This document shows positions 10,955 through 21,831 of a stretch of DNA of 64,000 nt, piece after piece; position 1 is the stretch's first letter, and the number at the start of each line of letters is the position of its first letter. The notes under the pieces were generated by a model. It was given only the letters and a program-made list of their open reading frames with translations, was not told where the DNA came from and did not search any database. This DNA comes from Pezicula radicicola (lineage: Eukaryota; Ascomycota; Leotiomycetes; Helotiales; Dermateaceae). A program made the position numbers and the translations under genes. Where the stretch lies: positions 174,653-238,652 of the forward strand of contig PDUO01000064.1 in assembly GCA_003008705.1 (NCBI GenBank). The letters are read 5' to 3'.

Positions 10955-12694
10955 ATGGAACCGCTGCACATCACCGAGTTTGCCTCGGAGCGATATTTTA
11001 GCAAACTACGACAACTCAATTCCCACGATGGTACAGAGAATGCCACCTCGTCAACCACCACAGCCCCCGCGGCTCCGGCCCCTCCGCCGCAGGCAACCTC
11101 GCAATCTTCCACCTTTACCTTACCACTGGGGAATCCGCGACGACAGAGCAATGATGCTCCTCCTCTCCGACCTAGCGATCAGAAGAAACGGTCACTGGGC
11201 CACGATCTCACAGCGCTGCGGACACAGCGGCGCCCAAGTTTCAGCGGATCATTTGGAAGTCTGCGGTCTCGGGTCACCATCATCCCCAAGAGGCCGTCAA
11301 TTGACATCCCTGAGGAGACCTTTGCGATCGCAGAAACACAACAGAGGTATGCCAGTAACCCCACACAATGGGGAAATAGAGACCCAATACTAAACGACTG
11401 CAGCCTGTCGCTGTCCGACCTATTCCTGTCTCTCCCCCACGAGCTCCAAGAGCAGATCATTGCTCCCCTACCAATACATACAGTCCTCAACCTGCGATTG
11501 GTATCGAGATATTTCCACAGACTAGTCACTCTTAATGAATCAACCATAGCACGATATCACATCTCTCATACCCTCCCAGCATATACCCTCCGCTTATACC
11601 CAGTGCCAGAACCGGACCGCATAAATCTTCACTATGTCTGTAGTATATGGCATCGTCTTCATGTTGCATTGAAGTTGTCCAATATGATTGCAGAACACAC
11701 GACTAAAGAAATATTCCTTCGAAAGACTGACGCACAGAGGATGGAGTTTGAGCCTCAGCATAAACGCATGCGGCAAAGACTTATCCCATTGGTCTTCGCC
11801 ATTTTCCATTTCTTTGAAAAATATCGAGAGCTCCATGTTCAACATCTTACTTCACATGGCGCACCACTATCTCTCCAGCCATTTACATTAAATCCTATCG
11901 AGTGCGAGGTCATGAGCATGTACGATGACCAAACGCTTCTGAGAGTTCACCAGGTCTTCCCTCTGGTAATCTCATCCTTCTCTCGACGTCTACGGCCGCC
12001 ATCTTATGCTGGTCGGGTTGAAAGGTCGATCAAGGGTTACCACAAAGACCGGCCGCCAGACGAAGTATATTCGACTGTTCTGGCTATTGGTGGGCTTCGA
12101 CAAGCAGAACGCTTCTGGGAAACTAAGGGATACAACGCTAGGCGAGCAGCTGTTGATACCTGGTATGGTTATGTTGCACATGTCCCGACTGAGCCTGCGT
12201 CGAAATCAAAAATGTCACTGATGTCACACCTCGGTCGAAAGAAGGCATCGATTGCGGTGGAAGCATCCAATGTAGAAGTGGTAGGAGGCCATGATGCCAA
12301 GAGTTGCAACGAATGGTATTGTGTCAAGCCAACCTGTAAGGCAGCTCGAAGTCAGCCATCACGCGGCAACGATATATTACAGAGTAGTCTAGCACAAGGC
12401 CCACCAATGAGTCCATTATCTCCAGATCAGTTACGACTCATTCTGCCGGATCTCCAGCCATTGCAGAACATCTGGTTGCAGACGGCCGAAGCTCTCATTT
12501 TGAATCGGGGCGTCGTTGAGAGACCGCAGGATATAAAGCGGAATACCCAAGTTCTCCTAGAACTAATCAGGGATGACGGAACAGAATTAGACGACGACTG
12601 GACGACAGGAACCAATTTGGTTCGGTCCAGGAGTCGGACAGTGAACACGGATAACCAGAAAGGCATGGGCTTTCCTGGAGGCGTATCAGATTAG
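10955..12694 (+). CDS. F-box domain protein
   Basis: This is a single-exon gene. The frame is open from 10916, but the first ATG is at 10955 in the context ACCATGG, giving 579 residues. After a low-complexity Ala/Pro/Ser/Thr N-terminus comes a region with RRPSFSGSFGSLRSR. A typical F-box follows at about residues 155-200: LFLSLPHELQEQIIAPLP, then VLNLRLVSRYFHRLV. F-box proteins link substrates to Skp1 in SCF ubiquitin ligases. The rest (about 200-579) is helical, without WD40 or leucine-rich repeats, so the substrate cannot be guessed. Motifs include FAIFHFFEKYRELH, VFPLVISSFSRRLRPP and a Cys pair near KSCNEWYCVKPTCKA. Two short upstream ORFs precede it. The F-box assignment is by pattern. 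Confidence 0.8.
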   Translation: MEPLHITEFASERYFSKLRQLNSHDGTENATSSTTTAPAAPAPPPQATSQSSTFTLPLGNPRRQSNDAPPLRPSDQKKRSLGHDLTALRTQRRPSFSGSFGSLRSRVTIIPKRPSIDIPEETFAIAETQQRYASNPTQWGNRDPILNDCSLSLSDLFLSLPHELQEQIIAPLPIHTVLNLRLVSRYFHRLVTLNESTIARYHISHTLPAYTLRLYPVPEPDRINLHYVCSIWHRLHVALKLSNMIAEHTTKEIFLRKTDAQRMEFEPQHKRMRQRLIPLVFAIFHFFEKYRELHVQHLTSHGAPLSLQPFTLNPIECEVMSMYDDQTLLRVHQVFPLVISSFSRRLRPPSYAGRVERSIKGYHKDRPPDEVYSTVLAIGGLRQAERFWETKGYNARRAAVDTWYGYVAHVPTEPASKSKMSLMSHLGRKKASIAVEASNVEVVGGHDAKSCNEWYCVKPTCKAARSQPSRGNDILQSSLAQGPPMSPLSPDQLRLILPDLQPLQNIWLQTAEALILNRGVVERPQDIKRNTQVLLELIRDDGTELDDDWTTGTNLVRSRSRTVNTDNQKGMGFPGGVSD

Positions 12695-13041
12695 GTCATG
12701 GCAATGCAGCATTTATCGGGGCGTTTTTTGAGCGAAATTTTGTACTACGGGACCTGGGTTCTGAGCACGGCGGCGTTGAACTGGAGCATTGGACATAGAT
12801 ATCATATATACTTTTGACCGAATGGAAATGACGCACATCATTGGATGTTGCATACAACGAACATACCCCAAAAACCAGACCGGCTCATTAAATATTCTCA
12901 CAAACTCTAGCTAGGATAGCTATGCATCATATAAAAGGAAACCATAATATGTAGTAACAACCAAGACATTGAGCATGAACTTTAGCGGTGAATGAGTCAA
13001 CATCCGCTCATGTGAACCGAACTCCTGCAAAATTGGTATAT
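12695..13041. other. Tail-to-tail intergenic region
   Basis: The 3' ends of the F-box gene (+) and the AT-hook gene (-) face each other over 347 bp. Nothing else is seen. Confidence 0.6.
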
Positions 13042-16000
13042 TCAGCGACGACCTAGCCCCCCGAGCAATCGCTCCCTCATATCTTGATCGCTTGTCCCAG
13101 TTGAATCAAAAGCATTGTTTATCCCTGACGTCGTCGAACCATACCCACTGTGACTATTCCCTGATTGTGAGACCCTTACTCCTGTATCAAACGCATTGTT
13201 CAATCCTGATGAAGATCCATAGGTGCCAGTGCTCCTGTTAACACCGATGCCCTGCCCATATGTACCCGTATTCAGGCCGACAGTTGAGCCTGCTCCTATG
13301 CCGCTACCACTATGATCCAGTGACTCCAGTGTGGGGAGATCAATGTAGGAAGAGCTGGGAAAGTGGCTATAGTGGCTTTGGTGGCTCTGTTGTGATGATT
13401 GTGTTTGTGATGTTCGTGGCGAGTACAGCGGCGATGTCTGTGATACGGTGTGTGTGTTGGCTGCCCGGAAATTGCTAGTATCCGTTGTAGAGAAGGACGG
13501 GGACGGTTGTGAGAGGGGGTGAGGGCTTGCAGTTCTATAGTTACTATGTACTTGAGATTGGGAGAATTGGGGTGAAGCTCGGGTAATGGTGTTCGTGCTT
13601 CCTGACCGGTAGCTATTGTTGCTGGCGCTATTACTGACGCGAGGAGAAGCTTGCGATTGCGATTGAGACTGCGATTGCGTGCTGCCATATTGTTGTGATG
13701 GCTGGTGAGAAGGATACTGCTGGCTGAACTGTCCAGGAGTGTACCGCGTTTGGTTGTAGAATGTATTGGAGGAAGAAGGCCTTGTCCCCGATGTAGTCGA
13801 TGAGGTCTGACTCATGATCTGCTCGACAGTCTTATCAGCTGACTGTTGCTGTGGCTGTGGTTGTGGCGCTTGCTGTTGCCTTTGCTTCTGTGTTTGTTGA
13901 AGAGACTGGGAGGGAGTATGTTGGCGTTGGGGTGCTGCGGAAGTTGTATTTGTATTTTGGCGTTGAGGAACTGTGGGGGTATGACTACGACTATTTTGCT
14001 GAAGATTTGCAAAACGCTCATAATGAGCCTCTAGGCCTTCAGCAGGAGGACGGGGGACGCTCTGTTGCGGTATGCTCTGTTGCGGTATGCTCTTCTGTGG
14101 TATGCTCGGCTGTGACATGCCTTGTTGCGAAGTTCCTTGCTGCGAAGCGTTTTGCTGCGAAATGCTTTGCGAGGATGCGATAGCTTGAGAGTCCGGGATC
14201 GTACTTGGCATAGTTGGAGGAGTGGCTTTATTACTCGATATCGAAGCAGTCTTCCTTTTTGCTGGTGGGGCGTTGGGATCTTTGGGCTTTCGCTGTCGCT
14301 TAGCAGGTGGTGCAACAGGAGTCGGGGCAACAGAACTTGGTGTGACGGAGTCCCATTGCAAAGCATCCTTCGCTAATTTAGTTGGAGCTGGTGTGGTTGT
14401 AGGTGCACTTGTAGTTGCCAGCTGGTCCCATTGCAACGCTTCCTTGGTCATACTAGTTGTAGCTGGGGTGGTTGTAGATGTACCTGTATTCGCCATCTGG
14501 TCCCATTGCAATGCTTCCTTTGCCATATTGGCTGGGTTATCGTTGTTTTTATTCGAAGCTTGTGGAGCTTGTGGAGCTACAGCAACACTTTGCTGACCTG
14601 GGAAAGTCTGAACAGGCTGATTGTTTTGAGCTGGTGCCGGCCTCTTTCTTTTGGCACCTGCCCCAGAAGGCGTATTTACAACTGTTGTATTCGCAATAGT
14701 AGCGCCTGGCCCTGGGGGACGTTGGTTCCTAAAGGCTGTCACGACAGCCTGTTCCTCAACACTCAGATTATCTAGGTGAGAAGTGCCACTAGGTTTTTGA
14801 GACTGCCCATTCTGGTTTTGTCCTCCCCATAAAGACTTCCCAAATAAAAGGTTCTGCTGCTGAGCAATCAAGGCTCGCTGCTCTTCCTCGGTATTTTGAC
14901 CTGAATTTGAAGCGGCGGAAGTGCTTCCTACGCCTTGCTGTGTTGAGGTCTGTTGACCCTGTATTTCGGGTGTATTTTGTTGAATTCCATTCTGGGCATC
15001 ATTTTGCCTCGCACGAGCTTCTTCCTCTTGCTGCTCTTCTAACTTTTTGTTCCTCGATCCTTTTGGTCTCCCCCGGCCTCGCTTACTTGTGGAGTTACTT
15101 CCAGAATGGGCATTCGTGGAATAGGTATTTGCAGACTGCAAATTGTTAGGAGTAGAAGGTTTTTGGCCTCGGATGTGATTGAAAAGATCAAGGGCATCAG
15201 CTGGCTCATCTTCTATGTCGTTTGTAGAATCCATCTGAGGAGGATTCGTCTGCGGAGCCACGTATTCAGGCTGAGCAGCAACCTCATTTGGTGCTCCCCA
15301 TGTGTCCTCTGGGCTTTTCATGACAGGCGGAGGAAGATGTGACCATGAGGGCCTCGCAACCTGCGGTTTTTGAGCTGGCTGTGCTTGTCCTTGTCCTTGT
15401 CCTTGTGCGTCATTAGTTGGTGTCACAGAGTCGTGGGGCATGCCATTTTCTTTGCGAGGTCGACCTCTTGATCGCTTTGATGGTTCATGAAGTCTTGTAA
15501 TTTCAGGACTAGGAGCTTTTGATAGGTCAGGAAATATCTCTGATAACCATCCAATAAACAAAGCACCGGTCTCTCGTGTATTTGCACTCTCCGGGAATAT
15601 TCCATCCTCGGGCGGTGGTGCGCCTGGTATGCCTCCAAAATATGCAACGGCTTTGCACAGCTGGTCCACTACAGTAACTGGGTTTATGCTCCTCAGTAAA
15701 GTGAGTAGACGTGCTTGCTCGTATTTAGTCTCGTCCGGAGCCAAGGGCCTGCCAGGCCGTGGCTTTTCATCTTGCTCTTCCTCCCCACCTATGCGTCTCT
15801 TCCTTGGGGGCACATATCCTGACTGCTGGGCTGCTTTGGCCGCAGATGCAGTTTTTTCACTCGTTCTCCTTGCAGCAGCATCTCGCTCTGCCGCAACGTC
15901 TTTCCCTGCCATGTCACTTTTCTTGCCATTCGATAAATCCATATGCATTACACCGAAAGCACCGTCTTTGCCATCCGTCTTGCCCTTTAACTTGCTTGGT

Positions 16001-16326
16001 ACAGGATTCCTTACTCGACCATCCTTATTAGGGCCAAGCACTCCTTCAGGCGTCACGGTTGCCGAAAGTTCAACGAGCTCGACTTGGCCGAAGTTTGCAG
16101 AGGGAGCTGTGAAGTGATTCGGAGCGTGGTTTACAGTGGTTTGCGCGCGAGGATCTAGATTATTAGGGCCTGTGGGTGGGCGCGATTTTCGAAGCATTTG
16201 ATTCTGATCTGTGAGCGTCGCGTTTGGAGGCTCGGCGGGACGGTCATGAGATTGTATCTGCTGGAATTGGCCAAACGACGTGGTATTACCAGTATTCATA
16301 GGGGCGCGGCCTGGCGCTGTTGCCAT
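13042..16326 (-). CDS. Large AT-hook, Gln/Ser-rich nuclear protein
   Basis: This intron-less frame encodes 1094 residues. Near the N-terminus is a basic YVPPRKRRIGG, probably a nuclear signal. A globular block at about 205-270 (QARLLTLLRSINPVTVVDQL, CKAVAYFGGIPGAPPPEDGI, GALFIGWLSEIFPDLSKAP) looks like the conserved core. AT-hooks follow: KRSRGRPRKEN near 285 and KRGRGRPKGSRNKK near 413, plus a basic AKRQRKPKDPNAPPAKRK near 675. Three copies of K(E/D)ALQWD occur at about 603-660 in Thr/Pro-rich spacers. Then comes an SQQ/IPQQS pentapeptide-like tract (about 720-760) and a long Gln/Ser-rich tail ending DQDMRERLLGGLGRR. AT-hooks bind the minor groove of AT-rich DNA, so a chromatin or transcription role is likely. 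I do not recognise a named orthologue. Confidence 0.8.
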   Translation of the reverse strand: MATAPGRAPMNTGNTTSFGQFQQIQSHDRPAEPPNATLTDQNQMLRKSRPPTGPNNLDPRAQTTVNHAPNHFTAPSANFGQVELVELSATVTPEGVLGPNKDGRVRNPVPSKLKGKTDGKDGAFGVMHMDLSNGKKSDMAGKDVAAERDAAARRTSEKTASAAKAAQQSGYVPPRKRRIGGEEEQDEKPRPGRPLAPDETKYEQARLLTLLRSINPVTVVDQLCKAVAYFGGIPGAPPPEDGIFPESANTRETGALFIGWLSEIFPDLSKAPSPEITRLHEPSKRSRGRPRKENGMPHDSVTPTNDAQGQGQGQAQPAQKPQVARPSWSHLPPPVMKSPEDTWGAPNEVAAQPEYVAPQTNPPQMDSTNDIEDEPADALDLFNHIRGQKPSTPNNLQSANTYSTNAHSGSNSTSKRGRGRPKGSRNKKLEEQQEEEARARQNDAQNGIQQNTPEIQGQQTSTQQGVGSTSAASNSGQNTEEEQRALIAQQQNLLFGKSLWGGQNQNGQSQKPSGTSHLDNLSVEEQAVVTAFRNQRPPGPGATIANTTVVNTPSGAGAKRKRPAPAQNNQPVQTFPGQQSVAVAPQAPQASNKNNDNPANMAKEALQWDQMANTGTSTTTPATTSMTKEALQWDQLATTSAPTTTPAPTKLAKDALQWDSVTPSSVAPTPVAPPAKRQRKPKDPNAPPAKRKTASISSNKATPPTMPSTIPDSQAIASSQSISQQNASQQGTSQQGMSQPSIPQKSIPQQSIPQQSVPRPPAEGLEAHYERFANLQQNSRSHTPTVPQRQNTNTTSAAPQRQHTPSQSLQQTQKQRQQQAPQPQPQQQSADKTVEQIMSQTSSTTSGTRPSSSNTFYNQTRYTPGQFSQQYPSHQPSQQYGSTQSQSQSQSQASPRVSNSASNNSYRSGSTNTITRASPQFSQSQVHSNYRTASPHPLSQPSPSFSTTDTSNFRAANTHTVSQTSPLYSPRTSQTQSSQQSHQSHYSHFPSSSYIDLPTLESLDHSGSGIGAGSTVGLNTGTYGQGIGVNRSTGTYGSSSGLNNAFDTGVRVSQSGNSHSGYGSTTSGINNAFDSTGTSDQDMRERLLGGLGRR

Positions 16327-16694
16327 CGTCGCGATACCAGCTTCGATGCCAGTCCCATGGTGGTTGTAGTGCGAAGCTGATCTCGCGTTACCCCGTACTC
16401 AGCTTGTAAGGCGGTTTGATTTGCATGGTGGCTGGGTTAAGGATGCCGCTTTACGGAGGGCCAGAACCGACGCCCAACAAGAGAAGTTAAAGAAAAGCCA
16501 ATCAAGGAAGACGCCATCCTTGATTTGACGAACGCTATGAAGATGAAATGATCAATCGAATCTTTGGGCATGAAAGGCAGCCATGGTTATCTTAATTCAT
16601 TTGCTGGGCAGCCATCTGCCATCTACCATATCCATCATCATCCTACATTGGTACAGAACATAATTGCATTCAACACACTTCGTGCTGTCCATTT
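16327..16694. other. Intergenic region
   Basis: This 368-bp stretch contains the promoter of the AT-hook gene and the 3' end of NUP107, both on the minus strand. No further feature is seen. Confidence 0.5.
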
Positions 16695-19600
16695 TTACCG
16701 TTTTATAGTCCAGAGCTCCTGTGTCCATCCCTTTGCACGCAGTCGCTTACTCTTAGATCCATTGGTTTTTTTCCCTCGAGATGTCTCAATCAACAGTTTT
16801 TTGCTGACGCTGGCAAAAGCCTCCACCATTTCTTGCATTCGTCCGGTCTTCATGAAAAGAGCTAGCAGGTCAGAACCCTCGGCAGCAATAATAGTAGACA
16901 GCTCCATGACCTCCATGTGGAAATGACGCGTCAAGTGACACCCAGCGAAATTCATGATGGCGATGTAGCCTAGGACGGCCTCTGGTAAGTAAGTTTCCCT
17001 TATATCCTTGAACGTTGTATCCGTCTGGCTCGTGAGCATCCAGCCATTCAACACAGCAGTCATGGAATCTTTGGTAAGCTGAACGCTACTACCAAGCTGT
17101 TGCCGCCATTGCTGTTGCCAACTACCGTCCCTATCTCATTCATTAGCATAAAGAAGAAGAGTTGGGAAATTGGCGTCTTACTCTGGTATCATCATTGCCA
17201 GAGTAGATGTAGTTTCCATATTATCAAGTAATTCCGAAAACTTCTCGAGTTCTCGATAGCTCGTCGCCTCGGAGAGAAGATGTTGCTTTAGCAATCTTTT
17301 TTGGTCTGCTGAGCCATCCAGGACTTCTGTTAAGTCCTCGTCATCCGCTTCAAGTCCTTTCAAGTCAAGGCTCTCGCCTAGTATCGCTGGTGTTTTACTT
17401 CTCGCAATCTCCGCGCTTGGTATTCTACCCGCCAGCATTCTTGCGGCCGAAAGATGCATATATTCTACATGATGTTAGTTGAGATACAAGCTAGCGGATC
17501 GAGTGTACAAACTGAAAAAACGCTCATAGAGCATGGTGCCGACGAGGAAAGTCTCGCTCCAGAGCCCTTCCACAAGAAGGTACCACTCCAAACTTCTGAT
17601 GAGGAGTAAATCTACTCTCTCGACTCCTTCGTCCTCGGTCCCCATGAAGTCTGACTTTACCCGCGGCTCATCATATCCGGGGTATATTGGAATATTCTCG
17701 ACGATGTTAAAATTACCCTTAGCAGGATATCCTTCCTCTTCATCTGGGTAATCAGCAACCAAATAACGTGACTGCAATTTGACGAACTGCTGAACGTCCA
17801 GTCCTAGCTCCCTCATGAGTTTGATCTGAGTTGCTCTCTGTTCCGGATCGATCACATCAATCAGGTTTCGGCACAGGGTAGCGTACCTCCTCGTGCCCGA
17901 AAGTTGGGAGCAATAGAGTGGTATCAGCTCCTCCTTTCCAGCTAGTCGCAAAAAACTTATATATGCCACAATGATATTTTCAACGACACCCTGGCGCACA
18001 ACTCCTCCGAAGTCCACACCAAGGCTAATAAAAATAAGAAGCATATGTGCGAGAACTCGTAGACTGTCATGGTCATCTAGCGCAATATATCTGTTGATAT
18101 TTTGGTTCTCAGGCTGCTCGTTATTTGCTGGTATCAGGATCGACGGGCCATGCTCATTTGCAAACTTGGAGAGTGCAAGCCCTTGTTGGTAGGCGAAATG
18201 TTCGAACTGATTGCCGATTAAGACACCTTGGAGCATCTTCATGGGATGCGAGGCTTCTAATCTTGTACGCACGTCTACTTTCAACCCTTCAATGAGCTTG
18301 GCCGCCGCAGTCTTAGGTTCTCCATGAAATTGTACCGCGTCGAATGTTCCAAATTTTGATGCCGGTCCACCAACTGCGAACTGAGGGTTTCGCGCCTGGA
18401 TGTAGTTGTCGAATTGCGTCTTTAGCAGGGCATTATAGTGTACGAATAAGAAGTCGTCCCATGACCGACAAACAGGCTCAACACTTTGAATATCACCACT
18501 CAGTAAGCCATAGACTGCCCGCTCATATTCATCTCCGCCTCCCTTTCTGGCAAGAGCATAACACATGCGTCTCCATAGAGCAGAGGCTGCAGGATCACCA
18601 CCTTCTTCGTCGTCGTGCCGGGTCTCGTCAGGAAGGCCGGACATGCTGACAGCTCTCCATATCTCGGTTCGCTCCATACACCACTCCTTAATCTCTGCTG
18701 AACTTCTTCCACGACGAAGCATCTCATAACAGCCTAGCCAGATAGCACGCTCGAAGTATTCATCCTGAGCTTCCAATTTACGCCCTTGACGAGTTGTCGA
18801 ATCAGGATCTAATTGGGTTACTAGAGGTCCCGTCTTGGAGGATGTGAGGTTCACCCTTTGCACATCTGGTGATGAAGGGTCGAGGGATTGCGACCATGCA
18901 TGGATACGTTTTTGGTTCTTGATGGCGGCTTTTGTATGAAGCCACCCATGAGCTATTATGTCACCTCTTTCAGCATTCTGCTGGAGCTCCTGAACGAGAA
19001 CGTCGATCTCTTCCCCAGACTCATCTGCGGTATCCCGCAACCATTGAAGAACAGTTTTCCTCTCCAGCGCCAAGTCGTCTGACTCGAGGAATGATTTCCA
19101 AACGTCTCGTTCCGAGGAGTATTTGTGGAGCGATTTGTGATGAGATATAGGTCGCTTGAGACCTGACCCAGGTGTGGGAATCCGAAGTAAGACTAATCGC
19201 CGCAATAAATCCCAGGTTTGGGCCTCCTGCTCCCAGCGCTCTAAATCTTCCAATGTCGTCTGTAGCTGCGAGGTTGGGGATTCATCTTCGTCGGCTTCCT
19301 CGAGGTCCATTTCGTCTTCGACGGCCTCTGTAATAAAGCCGCGCATTTTCTTCCGCCATCTGGCACCATCCTTCCGCCGTCTCGCCGAGCTGTGCTGTTC
19401 TCGTAACCTTTCTAGCGTGTCGACAGCAATACCATGGTACATTTCAATAAGCTCCAGGGTCATCTCATGCTTTTCCGGTTGCTCTGTTGCGCGCATGGGA
19501 TTGTATCCATCAAGAACCTCAGCAAACCTCTCAACTTCACGCCCCACTCGATTTGCTGCTTCGCGCAATGGATGTAGTATGTCTTCATGGTCTTCGGGCG

Positions 19601-20001
19601 CATCGTATGCTGGCTTTTCGGAGCCTACGCGAAATTCGTTAAATATGCCCATACCGTCTGATGAATATCTAAGCATACCATATCCATCATCATCAAATGC
19701 CCTATCGAACAACTCTGAGCCGTCGAACGATGAGGCAGGTTCTTCTGAGACTTCTCGTTCTGATCGCGCCTGCGTCTGTAATGGTCAGGTTAGCATCATT
19801 CGCGGCGCGCAGTATGATTCTAAGTTGCGTACTGCGACCATCTGCCATCCTCCCTCGTTAAGTTCCTACAGTACAATATCAGCTTTGTTTTGAAATGATT
19901 TGGATCAAATGGTTATGTACCTGAGGGGACTTCAACGGGCCATCGATCTGTGGGGATAGTAGCGCTGAAGGGCCACGAGTACTCCGGGTCATTGGCGCCA
20001 T
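16695..20001 (-). CDS. NUP84: Nuclear pore Y-complex subunit Nup84/Nup107
   Basis: It is a scaffold subunit of the nuclear pore outer ring (Y complex). Five exons were assembled: 20001-19921, 19865-19833, 19775-17513, 17464-17182 and 17130-16695. Together they make 3096 nt, or 1031 residues, in phase throughout. Exon 1 starts MAPMTRSTRGPSALLSPQ. The second exon is only 33 nt (ELNEGGWQMVA). The large exon carries family-typical helical segments such as AIWLGCYEMLRRGRSSAEI, ALWRRMCYALARKGGGDEYE, AVYGLLSGD and SWDDFLFVHYNALL. Exon 4 continues KYMHLSAARMLAGRIPSAEI. The last exon begins DGSWQQQWRQQLG and ends QELWTIKR. Length and the all-helical make-up fit fungal Nup107/Nup84. An acidic stretch (DEMDLEEADEDES) near residue 180 is a disordered linker. 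Family assignment is by recognition of these segments. Confidence 0.88.
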
Positions 20002-21427
20002 TTTTATTTGAATAATATAATCGAAAGCGTATGCAACGTCGTCAAGAATTCTTTGCGTTGATGAAGTTATATTTCATACCAAGTAAAGCTCAACTTCAAC
20101 GGCTGCACTAGCTTGAGCAGGATCCCTGCCACGCGCCGGAAGCCTGAGGCTGAGAAGCCTTGGCGAGAATTTTCTTTAGCGCGGCCCGGAGTATAAAAAC
20201 TTCGGTTCCCTTTGAACCTCTTTCGAAAAACATTGAATATGGCCATCTAATTAGAGTCTCGGAACAACCCTCCTCTGGAGTAACCATCATTGTTTGTTTA
20301 CGCGCTCATGATCGCCTAGAATGACACCGACACTTCATCTTTTACGTTCCCTTACCTCTCGTAGGTGTGAAGGTGCGCATTAAACCTGAAGTGTTAAACT
20401 CTTGGTTGATAATTTTACAACGTCCTATCATAGGGAGAAGGAGGACTCCCTAGATAGCGACCGTTTCTATGCTACCTGTGTAATGACCTGTACGCTCTCA
20501 GCTCGAATCTTTCGCATCTGCCCTTTGCTGCATCTTCAATCGCAACAGGTTTGCCTTTGGACAGCTGGGAGTTTTTGCATCATCACCATTCTTCTCGTAG
20601 AAGGCTGCACAGCATTGATACAAGGCATCTATCTGGGACTGGCATTTGGATTCATTAAACGAGTTCTTGCCTAGACATTCTGGGTGATGTCAGTGCAGTT
20701 CTAGGAGGATGGTCAAGGCAAAGTAACCTTGTATGGCGCACTGTAATCAATTCATGAGCATAAGACCAGTTGAGTAGATAGAGGAAGAAAAGACATACAG
20801 CTCGAGGATGACATGGGCGATCTGAGTAAAGATCATCTTTCTTGTCGTTCGTTGCCTGCACCGGTCGTCTTGTCAGTTGTTGTGCTTCTTGGCCATCTCG
20901 AAGGGAAGCCATGAAAACTGACCATGACTGGCAAACTATCTATGGACGGCTTGCCCAAGCGTCCACTTTCTGGAGTCCTGGCTGGCTGATTGTATACAAA
21001 TTTACACAGGTGGGGTTGCAGTTGGCTGAAGGATGGAGGCTCAATGATTTAGTTAGGTTTGAGAAGTTATTATGAAGAATTCACCTTCAACCCAGGTTGT
21101 TGGATTGAAATCGGCACTATTTTATCTTTCAGATTTCCATGAACCCATTTCTATCTGACCAATCAACGACCATCAACGAATGCGCTAGGGTACCCCACTA
21201 TCTTCATTTCAATCTCGCTCTCCCCTCCTCAGCAACTTCGATCAAACAACACCCCACAACATCGCGTCTTCAGGCCCTTTTCAAGTCTTTGGTTTACCGC
21301 GCTGCACTTTTTTGGTAAGAACCCCATTCATTTCTTTGCGCTCCAACATCTTCTCTGAATTCAAAAAGGCTCACGCGCCGCCGCGCAGAACCTCACAGAA
21401 ATACTACCTCACTTCGCCCACGCAAAC
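20002..21427. other. Divergent intergenic region (NUP84 / SUMO)
   Basis: This is 1.4 kb with no supported gene. Open frames at 20402-20674 (+) and 20655-20912 (-) lack homology and splice context. The last 250 bp before the SUMO ATG are pyrimidine-rich, as in many highly expressed fungal genes. Confidence 0.5.
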
Positions 21428-21831
21428 ATGTCAGACAACGATAATGCCAGCCCAGCTGGTGGAGCCGACAAGCCCGAGCCTGCTGTCAGCGAGCATCTGA
21501 ACATCAAGGTCACAGATAATAACAACGAGGTCTTCTTCAAGATCAAGCGTACCACCAACCTGAAGAAACTGATGGATGCCTTCTGCGAGAGACAAGGCAA
21601 GGCTCCCAACTCGGTCCGCTTCCTGTTCGATGGCAGCCGTGTCCAACCCACCGACAGCCCTGATACGGTTAGTACACATCCTCAGTATTCGCAACTCTCT
21701 GGTTTGGGTCGCAATCTTTCGCAATTGGTGTCCCTATATCGCATGGTAGGACATAAGGCTAATGATTTTTTTTTAGCTTGATATGCAGGATGGTGACACT
21801 CTCGAGGTTCATCAGGAACAGATCGGAGGTG
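21428..21831 (+). CDS. SMT3: SUMO (small ubiquitin-like modifier, Smt3 family)
   Basis: SUMO is conjugated to lysines of many nuclear proteins through its C-terminal Gly-Gly. Exon 1 (21428-21667) encodes MSDNDNASPAGG, an acidic flexible N-terminus, then the ubiquitin-like fold: HLNIKVTDNNNEVFFKIK, LKKLMDAFCERQGK, SVRFLFDGSRVQPTDSPDT. After an intron with a GTTAGT donor and a T-rich acceptor, exon 2 (21777-21831) gives LDMQDGDTLEVHQEQIGG. The conjugation Gly-Gly is therefore present. A strong GTAAGT donor at 21832 directly follows one base of the next codon. The short C-terminal tail removed by the SUMO protease must lie in a third exon that I cannot place; several AG acceptors downstream are possible. 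Without splicing the frame would add about 36 residues. The coordinates given stop at the last certain base. Confidence 0.93.

Noticed and set aside
15629..16117. 162-codon open frame on the plus strand
   Set aside because: Antisense to the AT-hook gene; composition mirrors the sense frame.
19156..19893. 245-codon open frame on the plus strand
   Set aside because: It lies antisense to NUP84 exons, is Ser-rich as expected for a shadow frame, and has no motif.
20402..20912. Possible small gene on either strand between NUP84 and SUMO
   Set aside because: Neither open frame has a family signature or splice logic, and the two overlap head to head.
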